Notes under the pieces: model-generated
What the model was told of the DNA's origin: nothing
The model's input: the letters and a program-made list of their open reading frames with translations, nothing else
Databases searched by the model: none
Program-made: the position numbers and the translations under genes
Shown here: in pieces, positions 1 through 6,906 of the stretch
Layout: every line of letters begins with the position of its first letter
Position numbering within the stretch: position 1 is the stretch's first letter
Origin: Chrysochromulina parva
Taxonomy: Eukaryota; Haptophyta; Prymnesiales; Chrysochromulinaceae
Direction: 5' to 3'
Assembly: GCA_002887195.1 (NCBI GenBank)
Contig: PJAB01001457.1
Location: 1-14,353 of the forward strand
Length of the DNA stretch: 14,353 bases

Positions 1-10
1 GCTCGGCAGT

Positions 11-71
11 CAGTGCGAAAATCGCACGGAGCAGTGCGAGAGCCCCCGTCGCAGTGCGCGGGGGCAGTGCG
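11..71. repeat. Four CAGTGCG motifs with an embedded hairpin
   Basis: CAGTGCG occurs at 11-17, 32-38, 52-58 and 65-71, with start-to-start spacings of 21, 20 and 13 bases. The first copy overlaps a perfect 6-bp hairpin, GTGCGA (13-18), loop AAA, TCGCAC (22-27). The first two spacings are close to two helical turns, which would suit a repeated protein-binding site. The function is inferred and unproven. Confidence 0.5.
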
Positions 72-74
72 TTT

Positions 75-110
75 CGTTGGGATGGTGTGTTACGTTGGGT
101 TGGTGTGTGG
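75..110. repeat. 18-bp G/T-rich tandem duplication
   Basis: Two adjacent 18-base units, 75-92 and 93-110, both begin CGTTGGG and continue with TGGTGTGT. They match at 15 of 18 positions. They lie just downstream of the CAGTGCG cluster. This is probably promoter-proximal or simple-sequence DNA; no function is visible. Confidence 0.55.
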
Positions 111-479
111 GACCTTCCTAGAGCCTCATTTTGAGGCTCCCTTCGAGGCCCTTGAGCGTTGAGCGTCACTTTGCTTTCGCCCCTCCAGGCCACACGGGCC
201 TTCGCCCGACAGGAAAAAGAACGAAAAGTGTTCCAGGGAAACCAGATACAGGCCAGATTACAAAAATAGTTTCGCAGTTCGTGTCTCGTCAACAAAAGGC
301 TGCACCCACACAGGGTCCACAGGTATCCTGTTGCAGGAGAAATGTGTGTCACGTTGAATCCCCGTTGGCCCGCATCCTCCCCGCGGTTGCGTTGGACCTC
401 ACGTGAGCCCACGGCTGCTATGCACCATGGCAGGTTCGGTTCATGTTTAGGTCACAGCAAGGTGCTCCCCTCTGGAGAG

Positions 480-1565
480 ATGGCCACAACTTACTACAAA
501 TATGACAAAAACAAGGTGCTCGGCGCGGGCGCCTTCGCCAAGGTCTTCAAGGCTAACCTGAAGGCGCCTCGCAAGCACGGAACCGCTGAAGATTACGCCA
601 ATGTTGCAAATGAGGATGGCACCTTCAGGTACGAGCATCTGTACAAGAGCGCAGACATGAGGCTGGATGTACAGTATGCGGTCAAAGTTATCGATATGAG
701 CAAGTGTGACAACAAGGATGACATCACGCGTGAGGTTGCGATCTTGCACATGTTGACCCATCCCAACATCATGAGGCTCTACGAAGTCTTCTACGAGGTC
801 AAGACGGTGACCCTCGTGACAGAGCTCGTGGCGGGCGGCGAGCTCTTCGACCGCATCATCGAGAAGGGGAGCTATTCGGAGAAGGATGCCGCCAACGTCA
901 TGTCCCAGCTCTGCAACGCGCTCAGCTACATGCACGATAAGAATATCGTGCATCTGGACTTGAAGCCCGAGAACCTGCTGTACGCGGCGCCCGTGCCTGA
1001 CGAGACGCTCAAGGTGGCCGACTTTGGGCTGGCGCGCACCATTGGCAAGGTACAGGAGATGAAGAATATGTGTGGCACGCCCGGCTACGTAGCACCCGAG
1101 ATCATTTTGTACAAAGAGTGCAAGTCCACAGCGGTCGACATGTGGTCTGTCGGCGTGATCTTGTACATCTTGCTGTGCGGCTTCCCGCCGTTCACCGAGT
1201 CGGAGCTGACCGCGCTCTTCGATTCGATCCGCAAGGCGCGCTACGACTTCCCCTCGCCTTGGTGGGACTCAATTTCCCCACAGGCCAAGAGCCTCGTCAA
1301 GAAGCTCATGGTCCTCGATGTGACGAAGCGGCTGTCGGCGAAGCAGGTGCTCGAGAACGCGTGGGTCCAATCCGAAGCGCCCACGACGGCCATACCCGGC
1401 GCGCAGGCAGCGCTCAAAAAGTACCGGCTCAACCAGCGTCTGCGCAAGGCTGCGAACGCCGTCATCGCGACCAAGCGCATCGAGTGCGTCCTAGCACAGT
1501 TCCACTCCATGCCGCTGCCGCTCGACGGAGGGCTTTTGAGCGGGGAGGCCGGCGCGGCCGCGTGA
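480..1565 (+). CDS. CaMK-type Ser/Thr protein kinase with calmodulin-binding tail
   Basis: A 361-residue protein kinase that transfers phosphate from ATP to Ser/Thr and is probably Ca2+/calmodulin-regulated. Visible motifs are the glycine loop LGAGAF (14-19), the ATP lysine in AVK (K69), Glu85, the catalytic loop HLDLKPEN (158-165), DFG (181-183) and GTPGYVAPE (199-207). After the kinase domain, a basic segment beginning LKKY (312-334) resembles the autoinhibitory/calmodulin-binding helix of CaMKII-like kinases. There are no EF-hands, so it is not a plant-type CDPK. HLD replaces the usual HRD, as in MLCK-like kinases, and about 34 residues are inserted between strands beta2 and beta3 (29-63). 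The start at 480 is chosen because it has a good context (GAGATGG) and directly precedes the kinase fold. An in-frame ATG at 342 would add 46 unconserved-looking residues. The family call is firm; calmodulin regulation is inferred. Confidence 0.93.
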   Translation: MATTYYKYDKNKVLGAGAFAKVFKANLKAPRKHGTAEDYANVANEDGTFRYEHLYKSADMRLDVQYAVKVIDMSKCDNKDDITREVAILHMLTHPNIMRLYEVFYEVKTVTLVTELVAGGELFDRIIEKGSYSEKDAANVMSQLCNALSYMHDKNIVHLDLKPENLLYAAPVPDETLKVADFGLARTIGKVQEMKNMCGTPGYVAPEIILYKECKSTAVDMWSVGVILYILLCGFPPFTESELTALFDSIRKARYDFPSPWWDSISPQAKSLVKKLMVLDVTKRLSAKQVLENAWVQSEAPTTAIPGAQAALKKYRLNQRLRKAANAVIATKRIECVLAQFHSMPLPLDGGLLSGEAGAAA

Positions 1566-1644
1566 AGGTGCGTGCCGGCGTGAACGTGTGAACGTGAAGG
1601 CGTGCCCGCGTGGCCGTGAAGGAGCGTGAAGGCGCGCGTGTGAA
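1562..1644. repeat. GTGAA-rich degenerate repeats at kinase 3' end
   Basis: GTGAA occurs seven times, at 1562, 1580, 1588, 1594, 1616, 1626 and 1640, embedded in CGTG-rich sequence. The cluster starts across the kinase stop codon and fills the proximal 3' untranslated region. It looks like slippage-derived simple sequence. A role in 3' processing is possible but untested. Confidence 0.5.
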
Positions 1645-1883
1645 GGTATGCCGCTTGGGTGCGCATGAGTCGAGTGATTAGATCGAGCGTGTGTGTATGA
1701 ATGGAAGTGATGTGGTATGGTGTGGAGGTAGATCAGATCGTCGTAGCGCCAGCAAGGTAACAGTCTGGCTCGTGAGAGTAAAAAACCGGGACGCCATACG
1801 CCTCCACACCACCACCACGTGACGCGCGAATTTGGCGTTGGCCGGTTGCCTACGCAGGCCCCGATATGGCCCATAAGCGATAT
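1566..1883. other. Convergent 3' spacer between kinase and CCB-family gene
   Basis: This 318-base gap separates two stop codons on opposite strands, so it must hold both 3' untranslated regions. Beyond the GTGAA cluster it has G/T-rich sequence around 1690-1730 and no coding signal. Frames on either strand here are low-complexity and look like chance. Confidence 0.6.
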
Positions 1884-2759
1884 TCAACGCGCAAGCAACC
1901 TCGCACAATCCTGGAGCCACTGGCTATGCCGCTCGCTAAATGCTGAGGGCTGCTCAGAGGTGATCGCGAGGATGCCGGCGTCCCTGGCCTCCCCGCCGCA
2001 GCGGCAAAGCAGGGCGCTCACGGCGTTCCGTGGTAAGGGCGCAGGCGGCACGCTGCCGCTACCGCTCAGCACGTCAAAGTCTACCATCGCAACGGGCATG
2101 TCAGCGAACAGGGCGCGCAGCGCCTGGGCATCAACGGGTGCCATCGGTGGCGGGTCGATGCCGGTGGGCTCGGGAAAGCGTCCGCAGCGAGCGAGCACCG
2201 TGCCGTCCGCACCCACCCACACGGCGGCACGGGCTGGAGTCGTCTTGAGCAGCGTGGTGGCCACCCAGCGGGTCCGCTCGGCGGCAAGTGGCGTCAGACT
2301 CTCGGCGTACTCTTGGCGCTCCTTCAAGCGCGCCGCGAACGCGGCGCGCAGTGCGTCCTCCGCCGCCTCGGCGTCGACGCGGTTCTGCGCTGCCGACTGT
2401 GCGAAGACGATCAGGCAGCTGAAGACCCCAAGCGCCTCGCTCACGTATTGCGAGGACACCGGCTCGCCAGGGCTGAGGATGCGATTGAGCAGCAATCCCA
2501 CGCTCAGCACCGCCGCGGCCCCGGTGCGCAGCTTCGTGCCCTCCAACCCAGGCACGAAGAAGGAGCCACCTTGCTCGAGTGCCGCGGAAGGGCGTCGGTA
2601 GAGCAAATCTTCCTTCTTACGCTTGGCAAGCATGATTGGGAATGCATCAAAGCGGGCTGGCGTACGCACGGGGGGGCGCCGTGTGCTAGTTACCGACGTG
2701 CTCAAGCCCGCGACCGAGGCCGCGAGCACGAGCGCTGAAAAGACGAGTTTGCCTCGCAT
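1884..2759 (-). CDS. Cytochrome b6f cofactor assembly protein, CCB2/CCB4 family
   Basis: A 291-residue protein resembling CCB2/CCB4, the cyanobacterial and plastid thylakoid proteins needed to attach haem c(n) to cytochrome b6. A hydrophobic N-terminus (4-18) followed by Ser/Thr/Arg/Pro-rich sequence (about 20-40) looks like a bipartite signal-plus-transit peptide, as expected for a complex plastid. Two hydrophobic segments, about 79-95 and 106-122, are probable membrane spans. The soluble C-terminal part contains TRWVATTLLKTTPARAAVWV (163-182) and a nearby GTVLARCG, the family's typical W...LL..TPA pattern. It ends with a WLQD helix. The start at 2759 gives this targeting peptide at the N-terminus. 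The frame is open upstream to an ATG at 3038, but those 93 residues look like translated leader. It converges on the kinase gene and lies in tandem with the BTB gene. I cannot tell CCB2 from CCB4. Confidence 0.72.
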   Translation of the reverse strand: MRGKLVFSALVLAASVAGLSTSVTSTRRPPVRTPARFDAFPIMLAKRKKEDLLYRRPSAALEQGGSFFVPGLEGTKLRTGAAAVLSVGLLLNRILSPGEPVSSQYVSEALGVFSCLIVFAQSAAQNRVDAEAAEDALRAAFAARLKERQEYAESLTPLAAERTRWVATTLLKTTPARAAVWVGADGTVLARCGRFPEPTGIDPPPMAPVDAQALRALFADMPVAMVDFDVLSGSGSVPPAPLPRNAVSALLCRCGGEARDAGILAITSEQPSAFSERHSQWLQDCARLLAR

Positions 2760-3257
2760 GTGCCTTTTCACTTCACTATGTGAATACACACTATGAATAC
2801 ACAGCCGTGAAAACAATACAATACAATACAGCCAGGCCTCACATGAGACACATGCAGACGGAGAGCTGAGAAACAGCCATAAAGAGAGAAAGTGCGGCGA
2901 GACCCAATTATGAACTCGGGAGGGAGTGCGGGGCGGTGAACCCCCGAATGGGCGAGCCAAGTGCACTTCACGAGGGAGGGTGGCGCGGAACCGGAAGTGT
3001 GAAATAAAAAGACTCAAAAAAAATCCTAAGGAGGGCACTTTGACTGTCCATTAGGGGGACCTTGGACTCTCTTGCGCCACACGCTCAACAAGTCAAGTCA
3101 AGTCAAGTCAAGTTACTTGAGTCTGGCCGAACACGCCCCTCTGGCTCCCCAGCGGCGGCAACGCCTATGAGGGCAGCTGCACCAGAACATGGGCCGTTTG
3201 TGGTGACAGCCCTCGCCTCCTGGGTCCTGGCTGATGCGGCATCGCCATGCCGCCCTC
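2760..3257. other. Spacer: CCB promoter/5' leader and BTB 3' region
   Basis: About 500 bases lie between the CCB-family start and the BTB-family stop, both on the minus strand. The CCB-proximal part (about 2770-2900) is more A/T-rich than the genes and contains repeated AATAC units and two TGAATACACA-like stretches. A pentamer repeat lies further right. The region should hold the CCB promoter and the BTB 3' untranslated region. I see no gene in it. Confidence 0.55.
3089..3119. repeat. (CAAGT)5 microsatellite with terminal inverted copy
   Basis: Five perfect CAAGT units occupy 3089-3113. They are followed by TACTTG, whose ACTTG (3115-3119) is the reverse complement of the unit, so the last copy could form a small hairpin. 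The repeat is intergenic, about 145 bases past the BTB-MATH stop codon. It is probably a neutral polymorphic repeat. Confidence 0.8.
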
Positions 3258-4946
3258 TCACGGGAGACCCTCGATGAACACGCCAAGCGATATCGTTCCG
3301 TCGTTGAGGAAGCCGCCTAGCGGGTTGAGCAGGTAGGGCGCCTTCGGGTCCTCCTGCTCGAAGAGGGGCAGGAATTCTCGGAAGCCCCAATCTTTCGCGC
3401 GCTTGCAGAAGTCGTGCGTCGCCTCCTTGATGGCACATCCAGCCACGTGCATCGGCATGCGCTCTCGCTCGCCACCGCCACCGCCGCCGCCGCCGCCGCC
3501 GTCGCCGCCGCCGCCGACGACGCCGCCGCCGCCGCCATCGCCGCCGCCGCCGTCGCCGTCGTCGCCGCCTCCTCTGCTTCTGCCGCCGCCGTTGGCCGCT
3601 GAGTCGGCCGCCTGTCCGCTGCCACCACTGCCGCCGCTGCCGCCGCTGCCGCCGCTGCCGCCGCCGACATCCTTGTAGTTGATGCACACGAGCCGAAACC
3701 GTACCGGTAGCATCTCGTGAGCGTCGCTGATCCCTGAGTCCAGGTAGACGGAGAGGTGTTGCCCACTCGCGTTGTTGCCCTTGGGGTACAGGTAGAGCTT
3801 CCAGCTGTGACCGTTGACGCGGAACGCGGGCGAGTACATCGAGAGGCACGAGAGCGTGCGGAAGTGCGGCACGTTCCACACGAAGGAGAACTGGGACGGC
3901 ACTCTCGGCTCGTCGGCGGTGTTCGAGTCAGTGGACTCGAGGAGCTTCCAGATGGCGGGTGCTCTCCAAGGTCCGCCCTGCGGGAGGAGCGGGAACAGCG
4001 CGAGCATGCCCACACGCGGCCGGCAGCGCGCGTGGCTCTGGCGCATCGCGCGCTTGGCCGACGGCTCGGCCGCATGGTAGCGAAAGCCCTCGAGGAGCAG
4101 CAGCGGCAGCGCGCTGCTCGTGGCGAGCAAGGGATGATCGTCCTCAACGGCCGCGAGGCGCGCCATCGGCAGCAGCGGCCAGCGCACGAGCGCGAGGAGC
4201 TGCGCGAGCTGCGCGTCCGGCGGCAGCGGCTCCTGCGCCGTGCACCACGCGCTCAAGCCCTGCAGCACGACCACCTCCTCCTCGCACGCGAGTGAGTCGT
4301 CCTCGAGCAGCTCGGCGATCGTCGCGAGCTCGAGTTTGCGAAAGGCGGGCTGGCGCACGGCAGCGGCAAAGTCGCGCAGCAGCACGGCGCGGCAGTGCTG
4401 CTGCGCCTGCGCACAGCGCAGTGCAGAGGCCTCGACGAGCTGCGCACAGCAGTTGTTGGCGCCGATGGTGACGAAGCTGTTCAACAGCGCGCTCGTCCGA
4501 GCGAGAAGCGGAGCGATGCCGTAGAACTCGGCGAGATGCACGACGGTCATCAGAGACTCCTGCGTCACCCCAACGGGCTGCCCGTAGAGCAGGCGCAGCA
4601 CGCGCTCGCACAGATCGGGGTCGACCCCGTGCAGAACGACCGCGGGCTGCGACACCTCTGCCATGCCCGAGGTGAAGAGCGACCGGAAGTAGCTGCTCAT
4701 GCTGGCGAGCACGACTCGGTGGCAGCGGAAGCGGCGCTCGACGAGGCCGTCGTCGCGCTTCGCGACGAGCTCCACGTCCGAGAGCGATGCCGAGTCGAAG
4801 AGTGCAGAGATGTGTGAGGTCACGTCGAGCCGGAGCGTCTCGCCACCGCGCAGGTCGGCCTGGAGGCTGGCGACGCGCACGTCCTCGACGTCGGATGCAG
4901 TGAGCGCGTGCTGCGACGAGCTCTCCTCAGTGCGCACGCGCTTCAT
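3258..4946 (-). CDS. BTB-BACK-MATH domain protein, likely CUL3 E3 ligase adaptor
   Basis: A 562-residue protein. The BTB/POZ domain (about 45-155) shows the hallmark F.CHRVVLASMSSYFRSLF (73-91) and a VVLHGVDP strand. A BACK domain follows (about 165-290), recognisable by LLALVRWPLLP (250-260) and a downstream HPLL. A C-terminal MATH domain (about 352-560) has FSFVW, SPAFRVNGHSWKLYLYPKGN and DWGFREF (519-525). BTB-BACK proteins commonly bind CUL3, while MATH domains bind substrates, so a ubiquitin-ligase adaptor role is inferred. Plant BPM and animal SPOP proteins have MATH before BTB; here the order is reversed. A Gly/Ser/Asp insert (428-492) splits the MATH domain. The start at 4946 is the first in-frame ATG after the divergent neighbour and lies in a CCATCATG context. 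Confidence 0.9.
   Translation of the reverse strand: MKRVRTEESSSQHALTASDVEDVRVASLQADLRGGETLRLDVTSHISALFDSASLSDVELVAKRDDGLVERRFRCHRVVLASMSSYFRSLFTSGMAEVSQPAVVLHGVDPDLCERVLRLLYGQPVGVTQESLMTVVHLAEFYGIAPLLARTSALLNSFVTIGANNCCAQLVEASALRCAQAQQHCRAVLLRDFAAAVRQPAFRKLELATIAELLEDDSLACEEEVVVLQGLSAWCTAQEPLPPDAQLAQLLALVRWPLLPMARLAAVEDDHPLLATSSALPLLLLEGFRYHAAEPSAKRAMRQSHARCRPRVGMLALFPLLPQGGPWRAPAIWKLLESTDSNTADEPRVPSQFSFVWNVPHFRTLSCLSMYSPAFRVNGHSWKLYLYPKGNNASGQHLSVYLDSGISDAHEMLPVRFRLVCINYKDVGGGSGGSGGSGGSGGSGQAADSAANGGGRSRGGGDDGDGGGGDGGGGGVVGGGGDGGGGGGGGGGERERMPMHVAGCAIKEATHDFCKRAKDWGFREFLPLFEQEDPKAPYLLNPLGGFLNDGTISLGVFIEGLP
3471..3665 (-). repeat. GC-rich trinucleotide repeat encoding Gly/Ser/Asp insert
   Basis: On the plus strand this is a run of CCGCCG, CCGCTG and CCGTCG-like triplets. 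On the coding minus strand it gives about 65 residues: GGS repeats, a short Ala/Asp/Ser/Asn break, then poly-Gly with Asp. It falls between the MATH strand ending RLVCINYKDV and the strand starting near AGCAIKEATHDF, where known MATH domains have a short loop. Replication slippage is the likely origin, so the length may vary between strains. Confidence 0.9.
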
Positions 4947-4996
4947 GATGGTCCGTAAGGTCGGGTGCGTAAGGTCGGCCCTGGTCGTCGGCCATC
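4947..4996. promoter_or_regulatory. 50-bp divergent start-codon gap / bidirectional promoter
   Basis: Only 50 bases separate the start codons of the BTB-BACK-MATH gene and the pyrophosphokinase gene. The gap carries two direct copies of CGTAAGGTCGG (4954-4964 and 4968-4978, 14 bp apart). It is bracketed by the inverted repeat CATGATGG (4944-4951) and CCATCATG (4992-4999), so each start codon reads CCATCATG on its own strand. Further CCGACC copies (inverse of GGTCGG) lie just inside the pyrophosphokinase reading frame, at 5010 and 5021. Either the two genes share a tiny promoter with short leaders, or a true start codon lies further downstream. Confidence 0.6.
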
Positions 4997-6517
4997 ATGC
5001 TCGACCTTTCCGACCTGTCTCCGACCCAAAAAGAGAGATGCATGCAGGAGATTCGCCGAGGCCATGAGAAGGATCGACCCGCATCAAGCGGAGTTTCGTT
5101 CACGTCCGAAACAAACTTGCGCCAACGCGATTTCGGCGACGAAGTCATCATGGAGAAGGTCGTACTGTACCCATCGCGGTGCGCGGCGTTCGGCAAGGCC
5201 CTCGCCGCCGCGCTCGGTGTGCCCGCATCGGCCTGCACAGACAATATCGTCGCGGAGCCCGCGGGCGCGGACACCGTCATTTGCTGGGACAGCTTCCCTA
5301 GCGCCTCTTCCGAAAAGGACCCAGACATCAAGGTGCGCGTCGACGCGCTCATCGGCAAGCACGTGATCCTCATCCTCAGTCAGGACGACACGTCCTCGGC
5401 CTTCGCGCAGCTCAGCCTGCTGCTCTGGCTGCAGCGCTTCTACGTTCCGACACCTGACGAGGCTGCCGCCAAGGGCAAGTGGAAGGGGACCATCGGTGCG
5501 GGCAGCTTCGAGGTCACGTCGGTCGGCGCGCTCACCGTGGTGATCCCGTGGTTCCGCTACTGCCAGATGGAGCGCTCGCAGCGATGGACGTACACTGCCG
5601 GCGCCGAGAAGCCGTGGAGCAACGCGGGGGCCAGCGGGCCGTTTGTGGACGTGGCGTCTGCACACACGTACGCAGCGCTGCTTTCAGCCGAGCCTCCGCC
5701 GCCGCCGGGCCCCGAGAGCTTGGAGGCGCCGCCGCCGCCGCCGCCCAAGGAGATTGTCTTCGTCGACATCCACGACGACCTCGATGGCAAGCCGATTGTC
5801 GAGCAGATGCTGTCCAAGTCGGGCAAGTGGGCCAACCCGATCGTCGACTACGACCTCGTGCATGGGCAGGGGACGTACTTCACGTCGGCGTTCGCCCACT
5901 TCCTCGCGCATACGTACAAGAGTGCCGACCTCGGCACCACCTTCGTCGTCTTCCCCGATGGCGGCGCCTACCAGCGCTTCCATACGATGGTCGAGGCACG
6001 ACTGAAGGGTATCGCACCCGACCACGTGCTCTACATCGAGAAGAATCGAGTGGGAACGGTTGTGAAGCAGGGCGGCGCGCTGCTGTACCACACGCCCGAT
6101 GGCGGCACGGCGACGCGCGAGAGCCTCCCGACCGGCAGCACCATCCTCATCCCTGATGACTTCACCAACTCGGGCTCCACGCTCTTTGGTGGCGCGAGCA
6201 TCGTGCGCAAGCATGTACAGGGCACCTGTAAGGTGGGAGCGTTCGTCACGCACTTTGTGGCCAAGTACGAGCGTGCCGTGGTCGACAAGTTTGTGGCGAC
6301 GCTCTACTCAGAGGGCGGCGCCGCGTCCGACCTGAACGAGTTCTTCACCACCGACTCGATCGTGATGACCACCACGTGGCTCGCCGAAGAGGCCAAGAAG
6401 CGAGTGGCGGGCGGCCAACCGGAGCGCGTCATGATCGCGCCACTCGCGCCGGTGCTCGCCGAGTGGCTCCTGAGCCGGCCGACGCCCGCGCATGCCAAGG
6501 CGATGGACATCTCCTAG
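4997..6517 (+). CDS. Ribose-phosphate pyrophosphokinase (PRPP synthetase), plant class II-like
   Basis: A 506-residue protein resembling PRPP synthetase, which makes 5-phosphoribosyl diphosphate from ribose 5-phosphate and ATP for nucleotide, His and Trp synthesis. It has two phosphoribosyltransferase-like halves. The first contains VIPWFRYCQMERSQR (182-196), matching the family's PYFPYARQDRK region. A Pro-rich linker (233-250) follows. The second half has FVDIHD (255-260), FPDGGAYQRFH (319-329) and the PRPP-binding loop ILIPDDFTNSGST (383-395). It most resembles phosphate-independent plant class II enzymes such as Arabidopsis PRS4. It is longer than the usual 310-340 residues because of N-terminal, linker and C-terminal additions. 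The usual DDxxxTGGT loop reads DDFTNSGST, so activity is probable but unproven. No clear plastid leader is seen. The start is the first in-frame ATG; the next is at 5042. Confidence 0.82.
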   Translation: MLDLSDLSPTQKERCMQEIRRGHEKDRPASSGVSFTSETNLRQRDFGDEVIMEKVVLYPSRCAAFGKALAAALGVPASACTDNIVAEPAGADTVICWDSFPSASSEKDPDIKVRVDALIGKHVILILSQDDTSSAFAQLSLLLWLQRFYVPTPDEAAAKGKWKGTIGAGSFEVTSVGALTVVIPWFRYCQMERSQRWTYTAGAEKPWSNAGASGPFVDVASAHTYAALLSAEPPPPPGPESLEAPPPPPPKEIVFVDIHDDLDGKPIVEQMLSKSGKWANPIVDYDLVHGQGTYFTSAFAHFLAHTYKSADLGTTFVVFPDGGAYQRFHTMVEARLKGIAPDHVLYIEKNRVGTVVKQGGALLYHTPDGGTATRESLPTGSTILIPDDFTNSGSTLFGGASIVRKHVQGTCKVGAFVTHFVAKYERAVVDKFVATLYSEGGAASDLNEFFTTDSIVMTTTWLAEEAKKRVAGGQPERVMIAPLAPVLAEWLLSRPTPAHAKAMDIS

Positions 6518-6906
6518 GGATGCTGCCTCGTCCCGAAGGGGTCCTGCTTCGCCTTCTTCCGCCGCGCTCTCGCCTGCGCAGCCCATCTCTTGCGCCAAAT
6601 GAGCGCCATGGTCAGCGCCATGGTGAGCGCTTGTCGGACGGGGCGAGGCGAGGAACAACGACAGGGCGAGGCTCTGCGAGGCGCGATAGAGGGCAAGCCG
6701 CGCTCGCACCAGCTGTATCCACATTGCGTGTAGACGCGCGCCATTTTCGCGTCACGAACTCACACGATTCAACCATTGTGACTTCGAACGCTTCGCGTAA
6801 GTGTAAAGTGACGCTGACGGTCCGGGTGCACCCTGAGCTACCTCGTACCTGTAGTTGTACCGCGTACGAGGACACCTTTCAAGCATATCCCATATCATTC
6901 TTGATT
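6518..6906. other. Convergent spacer between pyrophosphokinase and RRP46 genes
   Basis: This 389-base region between two converging stop codons holds both 3' untranslated regions. It contains a 12-bp duplication, AGCGCCATGGTC at 6602-6613 and its near copy at 6614-6625. It also has a 7-bp inverted repeat, CTCGTAC (about 6842-6848) with GTACGAG (about 6864-6870). A 76-codon minus-strand frame (6514-6744) crosses it but has no recognisable features. Confidence 0.5.

Larger units (their letters stand above)
1..479. other. Upstream leader/promoter region of the kinase gene
   Basis: This stretch precedes the kinase start and holds no convincing gene. It begins with a cluster of CAGTGCG motifs and a hairpin, followed by a G/T-rich tandem duplication at 75-110. 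Positions 342-479 stay open in the kinase frame, and a 91-codon frame runs at 131-406, but neither reads like conserved protein. The rest is probably promoter and 5' untranslated sequence. A 5' intron cannot be excluded, since pyrimidine-rich stretches ending in AG occur, but nothing requires one. Confidence 0.5.

Noticed and set aside
131..406. 91-codon plus-strand frame upstream of the kinase
   Set aside because: The composition is low-complexity Arg/Pro/Ser, it overlaps the extended kinase frame and shows no recognisable motif. At most it is an upstream open frame in the leader.
342..479. Alternative upstream kinase start
   Set aside because: The 46 added residues resemble nothing and the ATG context is weaker than at 480. 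The kinase fold begins about 12 residues after the 480 start.
2760..3038. 93-residue N-terminal extension of the CCB-family protein
   Set aside because: It looks like translated leader (Phe/Leu/Ser/Cys-rich, crossing short repeats) and would bury the signal-like sequence that starts at 2759.
3062..3277. 71-codon plus-strand frame near the CAAGT repeat
   Set aside because: It runs through the microsatellite and into the BTB-MATH 3' end on the opposite strand, with no conserved pattern.
3103..4147. Arg-rich and Ala-rich frames overlapping the BTB-MATH gene
   Set aside because: They are alternative-frame readings of GC-rich triplet repeats. The poly-Arg, poly-Ala and poly-Pro tracts are artefacts of the Gly/Asp-coding DNA.
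6514..6744. 76-codon minus-strand frame between the pyrophosphokinase and RRP46 genes
   Set aside because: It overlaps the pyrophosphokinase stop, contains a 12-bp duplication read as LTMALTMAL, and has no recognisable domain. It cannot be excluded but is unsupported.
6842..6870. CTCGTAC/GTACGAG inverted repeat as a possible tRNA or structured RNA
   Set aside because: No acceptor stem, anticodon arm or T-loop consensus surrounds it. A 7-bp pair alone is weak.
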